64,000 nt of DNA from Epilithonimonas sp042695135. Lineage in GTDB: Bacteria; Bacteroidota; Bacteroidia; Flavobacteriales; Weeksellaceae. Positions 1 to 6,862 of the stretch are shown here, piece after piece. The stretch's first letter is position 1. Every line of letters begins with the position of its first letter. A program made the translations under genes and the position numbers. The notes under the pieces are model-generated. The model was not told the DNA's origin. It saw only the letters and a list, made by a program, of their open reading frames with translations, and did no database searches. The stretch spans positions 1,116,001-1,180,000 of the forward strand of contig NZ_CP170547.1 in assembly GCF_042695135.1 (NCBI RefSeq), given 5' to 3'.

Positions 1-363
1 GCAAAATTGTTTTTTGAAGAGAATTACTCAGGTCTGTTCAGGGAAAATGCTTTGGATTTTATTAATAATATCGACAGAGACAATACAGAATCTTACATTG
101 TTTCGGCATCATTGGACGTTTGGGTAAAACCGTTTGCAGAGAAATTCAAGATGACATTGCTTTCCACTCAGGCAGAGTTCGAGAATGATGTTTTTACGGG
201 AAGATTCGTAGGTAAAAATTGTAACAAGGAAGAAAAAGTCAATAGAATAAAAGCAGAAATCGGAGACAAAAAATTTGATAAGATCATAGCTTTCGGAGAT
301 ACTTCAGGAGACAAAGCGATGTTTAAGTTTGCCAATGAATCGCATTACCGATTTTTTCACTAA
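1..363 (+). CDS. HAD-superfamily phosphatase (C-terminal part)
   Basis: The reading frame is already open at base 1, so this is the 3' part of a gene that begins outside the window. The visible 120 residues carry the later motifs of a HAD subfamily IB (SerB-like) hydrolase: a Ser in the phrase SYIVSASLD (motif II), a conserved Lys region around NKEEKVNRI (motif III), and the acidic motif GDTSGDKAM that would hold Mg2+ (motif IV). Proteins of this group hydrolyse small phosphate monoesters in the cytoplasm; the substrate cannot be read from this fragment. The catalytic DxDxT motif lies in the missing N-terminus. The stop is 50 bases before the cysteine desulfurase gene on the same strand, so the two could share a transcript. 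Confidence 0.8.
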   Translation, partial: AKLFFEENYSGLFRENALDFINNIDRDNTESYIVSASLDVWVKPFAEKFKMTLLSTQAEFENDVFTGRFVGKNCNKEEKVNRIKAEIGDKKFDKIIAFGDTSGDKAMFKFANESHYRFFH

Positions 364-413
364 TTTAGTACCTTAATTTTCGAACTTTTTTCGGGCTTCA
401 AATCTAATTAAAA

Positions 414-1586
414 ATGGAAAGAATTTATCTGGATAATGCTGCAACTACGCCTCTCGACGATGAGGTGATAGACTGTATGGTCAATGTTTTAAGATTCAAC
501 TACGGCAATCCGTCGTCCACGCACAGCCTTGGACAGGAAGCCAAAACCGTTTTAGAAGAAGTGAGGCGAAAGATTGCAGAATCTTTGAAAGTGACACCTG
601 GAGAGATCGTTTTCACGTCTTGTGGAACAGAATCCAATAATATGATCATCAAATCTGCCGTTAATTATCTCGGCGTAGAGAGAATCATCACTTCTGCCTT
701 GGAACACAAATGTGTTGCCGAAACCTGCCTTGAAATGAAAAAATTAAAAGGTGTGGAATTGGTTTACCTAAGACCGGATTCTAACGGAGATTTTGATTTA
801 AATAAGCTAGAAGAGGTTCTTAAGTCCTCAGATAAAAAAACATTGGTAACATTGATGCACGCCAACAACGAGATTGGAAATATTCTTGACATCGAAAAAG
901 TGGCGCATCTTTGCAAAGAAAATAATACACTTTTCCATTCAGATACGGTTCAGACAATGGCTCACATTGATTTGGATTTTTCTAAAATCCCGGTTGACTT
1001 TGCTTCTTGCAGCGCGCACAAATTCCACGGACCCAAAGGTTCTGGTTTTGCATTCGTGAGAAAATCTTCCGGATTGAAAGGAATCATCACTGGCGGACCA
1101 CAAGAAAGAAGTCTGAGAGCCGGAACAGAAAACGTAACGGGGATCGCAGGTTTGGGCAAGGCTTGGGAAATATCTCAGGAAAAAATGGAAGATTATAAAA
1201 ACCATATTCTTGATATTAAACATTATGCTATCCAGCAATTAAAAGAAAGAATCTCCGGAATCAAATTCAATGGCAGAAGTGCGGAAGATGAAAGTCTTTA
1301 CACTGTTCTTAATGTATTACTTCCTTATAAAAACCCGTTGATTGGATTACAGCTGGATATGAAAGGTATTGCGATCTCTCAGGGAAGTGCCTGCAGTTCA
1401 GGAGCTTCAAAACCTTCAATGGTGTTGATGTCAGTTTTGTCAGAAGATGACTTGGATAATAAAACACCTTTGCGAGTGTCTTTCAGTCATTATACAAAAA
1501 AATCAGATATCGATGCTTTGGTAGATGCATTGGAAGAAATAGGGAGACAATTCGTTATAGAAAAAGCTGATAGTTTACATAGATAA
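414..1586 (+). CDS. Cysteine desulfurase (NifS/IscS family)
   Basis: A pyridoxal-phosphate enzyme that takes sulfur from L-cysteine as a protein-bound persulfide and releases alanine, feeding Fe-S cluster, thiamine or tRNA thiolation pathways. The 390-residue length is normal for the class V aminotransferase fold. Visible marks are the N-terminal YLDNAATTPL phrase, the PLP-binding Lys203 in SAHKFHGPKG, the arginine loop RAGTEN near 236-240, and the persulfide Cys327 in the mobile loop QGSACSSG. The loop is of the NifS/IscS kind rather than SufS. No scaffold or isc/suf partner gene adjoins it, so which acceptor it serves is unknown. The ATG at 414 gives the usual N-terminus. It is followed 68 bases later by thioredoxin, which has its own promoter-like element. 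Confidence 0.93.
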   Translation: MERIYLDNAATTPLDDEVIDCMVNVLRFNYGNPSSTHSLGQEAKTVLEEVRRKIAESLKVTPGEIVFTSCGTESNNMIIKSAVNYLGVERIITSALEHKCVAETCLEMKKLKGVELVYLRPDSNGDFDLNKLEEVLKSSDKKTLVTLMHANNEIGNILDIEKVAHLCKENNTLFHSDTVQTMAHIDLDFSKIPVDFASCSAHKFHGPKGSGFAFVRKSSGLKGIITGGPQERSLRAGTENVTGIAGLGKAWEISQEKMEDYKNHILDIKHYAIQQLKERISGIKFNGRSAEDESLYTVLNVLLPYKNPLIGLQLDMKGIAISQGSACSSGASKPSMVLMSVLSEDDLDNKTPLRVSFSHYTKKSDIDALVDALEEIGRQFVIEKADSLHR

Positions 1587-1615
1587 TCAACAGAAAAAAT
1601 AGAATATATATTTTG

Positions 1616-1623
1616 TAAATTTG
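1616..1623 (+). promoter_or_regulatory. Bacteroidota -7 element for thioredoxin
   Basis: TAAATTTG matches the Bacteroidota -7 consensus TAnnTTTG and lies 31 bases before the thioredoxin start. No clear -33 TTTG is visible at the right distance, so this is only a partial match. Confidence 0.4.
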
Positions 1624-1654
1624 TACTACAAAATTAATTAAAGAACAAGAAATC

Positions 1655-1972
1655 ATGGCAGTAGAAATTACAGATCAATCCTTTCAGGAAGCAGTATTAA
1701 ATTCAGATAAACCGGTTTTAGTTGACTTTTGGGCAGCTTGGTGCGGACCTTGTAGAATGCTTGGACCAATTATCGAAGAGATTGCAAACGATTTTGAAGG
1801 TAAAGCAGTGGTAGGAAAAGTAGATGTTGACAACAATCAGCAGATCTCTGTAGATTACGGAATCAGAAATATCCCAACGGTTTTGATTTTCAAAAACGGT
1901 GAAGTAGTAGATAAAATAGTAGGCGTTTCGCCAAAAGAGGTAATCGCTGAAAAGCTGAATGCTTACTTATAA
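1655..1972 (+). CDS. trxA: Thioredoxin
   Basis: A cytoplasmic dithiol-disulfide oxidoreductase that reduces protein disulfides and is itself recharged by thioredoxin reductase. The 105 residues form a single thioredoxin fold with no signal peptide. The active site WCGPC places the redox cysteines at residues 30 and 33, and the cis-proline loop is present in the phrase NIPTVLIF. Length and sequence are those of classical TrxA. The gene is monocistronic by appearance: a -7 element precedes it and a hairpin terminator follows 23 bases after the stop. Confidence 0.96.
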   Translation: MAVEITDQSFQEAVLNSDKPVLVDFWAAWCGPCRMLGPIIEEIANDFEGKAVVGKVDVDNNQQISVDYGIRNIPTVLIFKNGEVVDKIVGVSPKEVIAEKLNAYL

Positions 1973-1994
1973 GAAATTAATATAATTGAAAATG

Positions 1995-2026
1995 AACGCT
2001 TTTCTTGTTGGAAGGCGTTTTTTTTA
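1995..2026 (+). terminator. Rho-independent terminator after thioredoxin
   Basis: The stem AACGCTTTTC/GAAGGCGTT, with two wobble pairs and a loop of about six bases, is followed by a run of T. Confidence 0.8.
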
Positions 2027-2034
2027 ATTTAAAA

Positions 2035-2065
2035 TTTGGAGATGTTAATTATTGTTGTATTTTTG
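2035..2065 (+). promoter_or_regulatory. Promoter of the tRNA-Asp pair
   Basis: TTTG at 2035-2038, a 19-base spacer and TATTTTTG at 2058-2065 give a full match to the Bacteroidota housekeeping promoter (TTTG, about 19 bases, TAnnTTTG). Transcription should start near 2070, about 40 bases before the first tRNA. Confidence 0.8.
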
Positions 2066-2108
2066 CAACCACAATAAACGAAGATAGTTTTCTTAGTTGT
2101 TGTGAAAA

Positions 2109-2182
2109 GATCCGGTAGTTCAGCTGGTTAGAATGCCGCCCTGTCACGGCGGAGGTCGCGGGTTCGAGTCCCGTCCGGATCG
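2109..2182 (+). tRNA. tRNA-Asp (GTC), copy 1
   Basis: A full cloverleaf can be folded by eye. The acceptor stem is GATCCGG with CCGGATC, the D arm contains the GGTTAGAA loop, and the anticodon stem CCGCC/GGCGG encloses the loop CTGTCAC with anticodon GTC at 2143-2145. The T arm carries the GGTTCGAGTCC core. The discriminator base is G and CCA is not encoded, so the end must be added by CCA-adding enzyme. Confidence 0.97.
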
Positions 2183-2213
2183 CAAAAAGTTTATCAATTA
2201 CTTTTCAAAAATT

Positions 2214-2287
2214 GATCCGGTAGTTCAGCTGGTTAGAATGCCGCCCTGTCACGGCGGAGGTCGCGGGTTCGAGTCCCGTCCGGATCG
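2214..2287 (+). tRNA. tRNA-Asp (GTC), copy 2
   Basis: Identical over all 74 bases to the copy at 2109-2182, 31 bases downstream, and presumably part of the same precursor transcript from the promoter at 2035. Its 3' half (from 2264) is the start of a longer direct repeat that continues through the terminator into the GIY-YIG gene. CCA is not encoded. Confidence 0.97.
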
Positions 2288-2294
2288 CAGACAG

Positions 2295-2326
2295 AGAGTT
2301 TCACAAAAAGTGAGACTCTTTTTTTT
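2295..2326 (+). terminator. Terminator of the tRNA-Asp pair
   Basis: A 10-bp stem AGAGTTTCAC/GTGAGACTCT (one G-T pair) with an AAAAA loop is followed by eight T. The ATG of the GIY-YIG gene comes directly after the last T, so the gene can be expressed only by read-through or from a promoter inside this region. Confidence 0.85.
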
Positions 2327-2566
2327 ATGTATTACGTTTATATTTTATTTTCTGAAAGTTCAGATGTTTACTACAAAGGTTTTTCCGAAGATGTTGAGAA
2401 ACGTTTGGAATATCATTTACATTCCAAGGGTAAATTTACTTCTGGAGTTGGTGATTGGGAAATCGTTTATGTGAAAGAATTTGCTAACAAAAAGGAAGCT
2501 TTGATTGAAGAGAAACGACTGAAGCGACTTAACAGGAAATCCATTGAAAAATTAATATACGGTTAG
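2327..2566 (+). CDS. Small GIY-YIG nuclease-family protein next to tRNA-Asp
   Basis: A 79-residue stand-alone GIY-YIG domain of the UvrC N-terminal/YhbQ kind, about the usual length for this group. The first motif appears as YVYIL at 3-7 and the second as YYKGFS at 15-20 (Lys in place of the usual Ile or Val). The catalytic Arg26 is in EKRLEYH, and a glutamate-rich helix KEALIEEKRL supplies the metal-binding Glu. Such domains cut DNA, but the cellular role of these small bacterial versions is not established. The start codon abuts the T-run of the tRNA terminator. The stop codon TAG at 2564-2566 lies within the GGTTAG of a tRNA-Asp remnant. No promoter or ribosome binding site is apparent. 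Confidence 0.8.
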   Translation: MYYVYILFSESSDVYYKGFSEDVEKRLEYHLHSKGKFTSGVGDWEIVYVKEFANKKEALIEEKRLKRLNRKSIEKLIYG

Positions 2567-2623
2567 AATGCCGCCCTGTCATCTCGTCCGAAGACGAGAC
2601 GGGTTCGAGTCCCGTCCGGATCG
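2561..2623 (+). pseudogene. Remnant of tRNA-Asp with a replaced arm
   Basis: Bases 2561-2581 match tRNA-Asp from the D loop through the anticodon, and 2600-2623 match the T arm and 3' acceptor strand. The 5' acceptor strand and 5' D stem are missing. The 3' anticodon stem and variable region are replaced by a perfect hairpin, TCTCGTC/GACGAGA with a CGAA loop (2582-2599). It cannot fold as a cloverleaf, so it is not a working tRNA. The T stem is better paired here (ACGGG/CCCGT) than in the intact genes, where one pair is G-T. Confidence 0.8.
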
Positions 2624-2630
2624 CAGACAG

Positions 2631-2661
2631 AGAGTTTCACAAAAAGTGAGACTCTTTTTTT
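2631..2661 (+). terminator. Second copy of the tRNA terminator
   Basis: The same 10-bp hairpin and AAAAA loop as at 2295-2326, with seven T instead of eight, carried in the direct repeat. Confidence 0.8.
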
Positions 2662-2799
2662 ATGTATTACGTTTATATTTTATTTTCTGAAAGTTCAGAT
2701 GTTTACTACAAAGGTTTTTCCGAAGATGTTGAGAAATGTTTGGAGTATCACTTAGGTTCTGAAGGTAAAGAGTATGCGTTTAAAATCTGTCCGATCTAA
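2662..2799 (+). pseudogene. Truncated GIY-YIG gene copy
   Basis: An open frame of 45 codons starts with the same ATG context, right after the T-run, and is identical to the 79-residue GIY-YIG protein for 25 codons. Codon 26 has changed from Arg to Cys (CGT to TGT), removing the catalytic arginine. From codon 32 the sequence diverges and stops at 2797-2799, so the second half of the domain, with the metal-binding Glu, is absent. This is a decayed duplicate and not expected to be a nuclease. Confidence 0.8.
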
Positions 2800-2803
2800 A
2801 TAC

Positions 2804-2832
2804 AAAAACCTCTCAAAATTTGAAAGGTTTTT
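2804..2832. terminator. Bidirectional terminator
   Basis: AAAAACCT and AGGTTTTT arms form a hairpin with A- and T-runs on the two sides, between the decayed GIY-YIG copy and the convergent amylase gene. Confidence 0.6.
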
Positions 2833-2850
2833 ATCATTAATCAGTTTTAA

Positions 2851-4698
2851 TCATTCTATTTCCAAGATCATTGCCGTTTTTGCAGGTACAATAATTGTAT
2901 TTTCTATTTCAAATTCTTTATCTGAAATAATGTCTTTTACCTTTATTTGATTGGAGATAATCTCACTATATCGGTTCATATCCAATGTAACATTTTCGAT
3001 ATTTTTATTAAGAATAATCATGACTTTTTTCTGGTCATTATATCTGAAATAAACATAAACGTCATTTTGCTGTGGTGCATAATGCAGAAATTTTCCATTT
3101 GTAATTGCCGAATTATTTTTTCTCCAGTTCAGAAGTTTTGAAAAATAACGTTTCGCTTCTTTTTCTTCATCAGTTAATGCAGTCTCGCTGAATGCATTTT
3201 TTGTATCACCTTTCCATCCGCCATAGAAATCACTTCTCCTTTGTCCGTCGCTTCCTGGTTTATCATTGGTCATCAGGACTTCGGTTCCGTAGAAAAATTG
3301 CGGTATTCCGCGCATTGTCATATACATGGCAATCCCGAGTTTCCAATGTCCAAAATTTTTGTTGATCCTGGAATAGAATCTGTCCACATCGTGATTATCC
3401 GGAAAAATCAGCTGATCTTCCGGATGAGGAAAAAGATAATCCTGAGCTACACTTTGATACACATCACGCCAGCTAGAAAACCAGCTTTCTTTTCCGTTGA
3501 GTGCAGAAACGATATTATCATTAAGAGAAAAATCCATCATTGTCGGCAGGTAACATTGGTATCCATCTGTGTTTTTTTTATCAATCTGCCAGTAAGAAGT
3601 TTGTGCGGCATTTCTGGACATTTCTTCACCTGTGATATTCATTTTTGGATATTCCTCAAGAATGGTTTTTGTCCATTTTGCCAGAAAATCCTTGTCTGTG
3701 TAAGAGAATGTATCTTCTCTTAGCCCGGATAATCCTGCATATTCTATCCACCAGAGTGTATTTTGAATGAGATACTTTGCAACCAGAGGATTTCGCTGAT
3801 TCAGGTCTGCCATATGTCCGTCAAACCAGCCGTCGGTATATTCTTTTCTGTCGATTTCTGTTGCGTAGATGTCTGTTATTGTTGATTTTAGATGGTTGGT
3901 TCTTAGTTTTGTATCAGGGAAGTTTAACCAGCTTTTTTCCGGCAGATCCTTTACAAAATAATATTCTGCACCGCAATGATTCAGAACTGCATCCCAAATA
4001 ACGCCGATATTTCTTTTATGAGCTTCTTTGACCAGGTTTTTAAAATCGGCATTGCTTCCAAATCTTGGATCAATCTTGTAAAAATCTGTGGCAGCGTAAC
4101 CGTGATAGGAATAGTTAGGTTGATTATTTTCAGTCAAAGGTGTGTTCCAGATTTGTGTAAATCCTAATGATTTTATGTAATCCAGATGATTCACAATTCC
4201 TTTGATATCGCCGCCGTGTCTCTTGTCTTCATCGGTTCTGTCAATCGTTTTTTCATTTAGAGAATTAAAAATATCATTCTTGGGATCACCATTGGCAAAT
4301 CGATCCGGAAAGATTAAATAGATGGCATCTTTCTGAGTAAAACTGTCCCGATCTGCGCTGTTGGCGTCACGTTCCAGAATTTGGAAATTTTTGCTCAAAA
4401 TGATTTTATTGTTTTTTCTGAAATCAATTTTCACATTTCCTGACTTTGCTGTAGAATTGATCTTAAGTGTCAAAAAAAGATAATTTTTATTTTCAACAGT
4501 TTCGGTTTTTAATATCTTGATATCAGGATAAGAAATCTCCGGACGCAGATCGGAAATATCCTTACCATAAATGAGCAGCGTAATAGTGTCATACTTCATC
4601 CCGACCCACCAATTTTCCGGTTCAATCCGCTCTATTTTCTGTGCAGAAACTGAAATTGAGAATAAGAATGTGATAATAATTAAAAATACTTTTTTCAT
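2851..4698 (-). CDS. GH13 alpha-amylase/cyclomaltodextrinase (SusA-like)
   Basis: A secreted or periplasmic enzyme that hydrolyses alpha-1,4 bonds of maltodextrins or cyclodextrins. A signal peptide ends at about residue 20 (SVSAQ). It is followed by an N-terminal cyclomaltodextrinase-type beta domain with the phrase NWWVGMK (about 25-110). The GH13 barrel then shows its four regions: DAVLNH at 236-241, GLREDTF with nucleophile Asp329, TGEEM with acid Glu358, and FPDNHD with Asp437. A C-terminal beta domain ends the 615 residues, the usual length for neopullulanase-like SusA. It lies 11 bases after the end of the 4710-5855 gene, so they are probably cotranscribed. The SusCD pair at 51017 is far away, so any cooperation is inference. 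Confidence 0.92.
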   Translation of the reverse strand: MKKVFLIIITFLFSISVSAQKIERIEPENWWVGMKYDTITLLIYGKDISDLRPEISYPDIKILKTETVENKNYLFLTLKINSTAKSGNVKIDFRKNNKIILSKNFQILERDANSADRDSFTQKDAIYLIFPDRFANGDPKNDIFNSLNEKTIDRTDEDKRHGGDIKGIVNHLDYIKSLGFTQIWNTPLTENNQPNYSYHGYAATDFYKIDPRFGSNADFKNLVKEAHKRNIGVIWDAVLNHCGAEYYFVKDLPEKSWLNFPDTKLRTNHLKSTITDIYATEIDRKEYTDGWFDGHMADLNQRNPLVAKYLIQNTLWWIEYAGLSGLREDTFSYTDKDFLAKWTKTILEEYPKMNITGEEMSRNAAQTSYWQIDKKNTDGYQCYLPTMMDFSLNDNIVSALNGKESWFSSWRDVYQSVAQDYLFPHPEDQLIFPDNHDVDRFYSRINKNFGHWKLGIAMYMTMRGIPQFFYGTEVLMTNDKPGSDGQRRSDFYGGWKGDTKNAFSETALTDEEKEAKRYFSKLLNWRKNNSAITNGKFLHYAPQQNDVYVYFRYNDQKKVMIILNKNIENVTLDMNRYSEIISNQIKVKDIISDKEFEIENTIIVPAKTAMILEIE

Positions 4699-4709
4699 AA
4701 TTTAATTTT

Positions 4710-5855
4710 TTAATGAATGTTTTTATAGGTCGAGTGAACGTCAGAATAGTCTTTGATTGCTTTCCAATAATCATCAGGTGAGCTTGGTTTTGGTGTCCAG
4801 GTCGGGTCGGGAATGGTTTTCAGAGCTTCCTGCCAATGATCCTTAATCAAGGGAAGAAAAGCCTCATCAATCGTGCAATTAGAAAGTTGGTTGAGTGGTT
4901 TAAGGAAAATGTAGCCGTCCATAAAATCTGATAACCGGAAACCCTGATATCCCATAGAAAAGGAACTGTCATCACGGATGTTGCCCAACGGTGTCCCTGC
5001 CAAATCAAAACCTAATGGCATATTATTCTCTTGGAGCATTATTTTTTCTATGGCGCCATTCCCGGGACTTACAAAATAGGGGAGCTTGTTTGGATAATTG
5101 TATAATGGACGGTGCAGGATTATGGTAAAAGTTTTCTCTGGAAACTCTTTGTAGATGAGATTGCCGAAATAACCTTCTTCAAACCTTACAAATCCAGGAG
5201 ATGTGTAATCATAAATCGAATTTCTGTATTTTGTAAATGCATGATTGAGACCTGTTAGAATCAATATTTTTTCATTTTTAGAAATAATCTCTTTCTTTAC
5301 AATTAAAGTTCTGAAAGTTTCTGTGTTGCCTTTAGAAAATACTTTCTTCATATTTTCCGGCGTTTTCTGTCCGGAAAATGAAGACCAGTTATATTGATAA
5401 CTTAGATTAATGATCCTGAATTTTTTAGCATTTTCTGGTAGGGTTTGGTTAAGTTTCCAGGCTGCTTTGTAGAGATCCATATATTCTTGATAAGCCCATC
5501 CGGAATTATAATCAAACATAATTTTTCTTATCCTGTTTTCATTATATTCTTTAGCATTGACTAAAGAGTCTACCTCTTCCTGATGTTCTGAGGCGCCAAA
5601 TTCTACGCCTACATTATAAATTCCGTTTTTGTAAAGATGAGGAATCATCTGGTTTACAAATTCTACATTTTCCCGGACTCTGTGATCTTCGCCAAGAAAA
5701 ATAATGTCGTTATTTTTAAATTTTGAGAGGACATAATCTTTAGGGTTTTGGTGCTTCTGTTTCAGATAATGGACGGATTCCTGAATTTCATTTTCTTGTT
5801 GTGCATTTGAAAACTGAACCAGAAAAAATGTGATAATGATTGTTTTAAATTTCAT
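4710..5855 (-). CDS. Secreted ChaN/EreA-like protein (TIKI superfamily)
   Basis: A 381-residue protein with a signal peptide (cleavage after about QFSNA). The phrase IIFLGEDHRVRENVEF and then VGVEFG resemble the paired Glu/His motifs of the erythromycin esterase, ChaN and TIKI/TraB superfamily, whose members are metal-dependent hydrolases or haem-binding proteins. A later NHAF phrase near residue 210 could supply another ligand. The substrate is unknown. I start it at the ATG at 5855 rather than a TTG three codons upstream, because the signal peptide then begins with MKFKT. It precedes the amylase gene by 11 bases in a likely operon and is divergent from the LytTR gene. Confidence 0.6.
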   Translation of the reverse strand: MKFKTIIITFFLVQFSNAQQENEIQESVHYLKQKHQNPKDYVLSKFKNNDIIFLGEDHRVRENVEFVNQMIPHLYKNGIYNVGVEFGASEHQEEVDSLVNAKEYNENRIRKIMFDYNSGWAYQEYMDLYKAAWKLNQTLPENAKKFRIINLSYQYNWSSFSGQKTPENMKKVFSKGNTETFRTLIVKKEIISKNEKILILTGLNHAFTKYRNSIYDYTSPGFVRFEEGYFGNLIYKEFPEKTFTIILHRPLYNYPNKLPYFVSPGNGAIEKIMLQENNMPLGFDLAGTPLGNIRDDSSFSMGYQGFRLSDFMDGYIFLKPLNQLSNCTIDEAFLPLIKDHWQEALKTIPDPTWTPKPSSPDDYWKAIKDYSDVHSTYKNIH

Positions 5856-5925
5856 AACAGGCAAATTTTTGAGAATAGATTACACCGACAAAAATATCTG
5901 TCAAGGCTTATTAATACAAGGTTTT

Positions 5926-5954
5926 GGGACAGACAACTAATTAAAAGGGACAGA
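5926..5954 (+). promoter_or_regulatory. Direct repeat, possible LytTR binding site
   Basis: GGGACAGA occurs at 5926-5933 and again at 5947-5954, start to start 21 bases, in the 103-base gap between the divergent 4710-5855 gene and the LytTR gene. LytTR proteins bind direct repeats of about 9 bp spaced by 12-13 bp, so the geometry fits. The repeat sequence is not a known consensus, so assignment is inference. Confidence 0.45.
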
Positions 5955-5958
5955 AAAC

Positions 5959-6825
5959 ATGGCACTGAAACAGAATACAAAATGTTTTGATATAAATGAA
6001 TTAAATTTGAAAAAAAACTTTTTAAAGATGAACCTGATTTTTCTAACCTATCGCAAAAATCCCTTACTAAAACACTTTGTGTATTGGGTTTTGTTTGTCC
6101 TGTTTTGGGGATTTGTCTGGGGCTTGAGCGATTATGATTTTGGGAGAAATATCCTGATACAGATTAGTTGTCTGCCATCAAGGATGTTGTTGGTATATAT
6201 CAGTTTGTATATTTTGATTCCAAGATATTTTGCAAAGAAAAAGTATTGGAAGTTTTTTCTTTTGTATATTCTCTTGGTTATGGTTATCAGTGTTGTTATC
6301 CAACGCCCATTGATGCTTTTCTATGTACAGCCAACCTATATGCCCGATTGGAATCATAGTAATTTTTTCGTGTCTTCTGAGATCATCAATACAGCTTTGG
6401 ACATTAATATAGCTGCGATTCTTCCATTAGGTTATCAATTTTTGCACAGCTTTGAAACCCTTAGGGAAGATCATGAAAAATTAGCAGAACAGAACATCGG
6501 TCTTAATAAAACCAGAGAAATATCTATTGATCTGAAGATAGATAAGTCCATTCATAAAATTCTGATTAATGATATTGTTTACATTGAAAGTCAACGTAAT
6601 AATATAAGAATCAAAATGAAAAATACAGAATTGGTTGTGCGACAGAATATATCGGCGATTCAGGCTATGCTTCCGGAAGAAAGATTTCTGCGGGTGCATC
6701 GCTCTTTCATCATTAATAAGAATAATATATCTTCATATTCTCCCAGCAAGGTTGAAGTTGGTAATGAAACTATTGTGATAGGCAGAAAATACAAAGAAGA
6801 TGTGATGGAATTGTTAGGTTATTAA
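5959..6825 (+). CDS. Membrane-anchored LytTR transcription regulator
   Basis: A 288-residue protein with about four hydrophobic segments in residues 35-165, followed by a short linker (EDHEKLAEQNI) and a LytTR DNA-binding domain from about 185 to the end. The domain is recognised from DIVYIESQRNN, the segment LVVRQNISAI, FLRVHRSFIINK and the final GRKYKEDV. It has no receiver and no kinase domain. The membrane part resembles that of LytS/YehU-type histidine kinases, so the protein seems to join sensor and DNA binding in one chain. An alternative start is the ATG at 6028, just before the first membrane segment. An 8-bp direct repeat lies directly upstream and may be its own operator. Confidence 0.85.
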   Translation: MALKQNTKCFDINELNLKKNFLKMNLIFLTYRKNPLLKHFVYWVLFVLFWGFVWGLSDYDFGRNILIQISCLPSRMLLVYISLYILIPRYFAKKKYWKFFLLYILLVMVISVVIQRPLMLFYVQPTYMPDWNHSNFFVSSEIINTALDINIAAILPLGYQFLHSFETLREDHEKLAEQNIGLNKTREISIDLKIDKSIHKILINDIVYIESQRNNIRIKMKNTELVVRQNISAIQAMLPEERFLRVHRSFIINKNNISSYSPSKVEVGNETIVIGRKYKEDVMELLGY

Positions 6826-6827
6826 AC

Positions 6828-6855
6828 AAAAAATCTCCTGATTCGGAGATTTTTT
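6828..6855. terminator. Bidirectional terminator
   Basis: An 11-bp perfect stem, AAAAAATCTCC/GGAGATTTTTT, with a six-base loop lies between the convergent LytTR and antiporter genes. Confidence 0.85.
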
Positions 6856-6862
6856 ATTTTTG

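Larger units (their letters stand above)
2264..2736 (+). repeat. Direct repeat: tRNA 3' half, terminator and GIY-YIG start
   Basis: Bases 2264-2401 recur almost perfectly at 2600-2736. The repeat starts in the T arm of tRNA-Asp, runs through the terminator hairpin and covers the first 25 codons of the GIY-YIG gene. The only visible difference inside it is one T fewer in the terminator T-run. After this the copies diverge. A second short block from the tRNA, 2231-2251 (D loop to anticodon), also recurs at 2561-2581. The whole looks like a tandem duplication of a tRNA-Asp/terminator/ORF unit whose second copy has decayed. Confidence 0.85.

Noticed and set aside
2133..2474. An open frame of 113 codons across both tRNA-Asp genes
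   Set aside because: It is the translation of the two tRNAs (the same phrase repeats with the tRNA copy) and lacks any other support.
3241..3723. A 160-codon plus-strand frame inside the amylase gene
   Set aside because: It lies opposite the GH13 catalytic region, whose motifs fix the true frame.
6481..6699. Minus-strand frame opposite the LytTR domain
   Set aside because: The plus-strand LytTR motifs are clear; this is a shadow frame.
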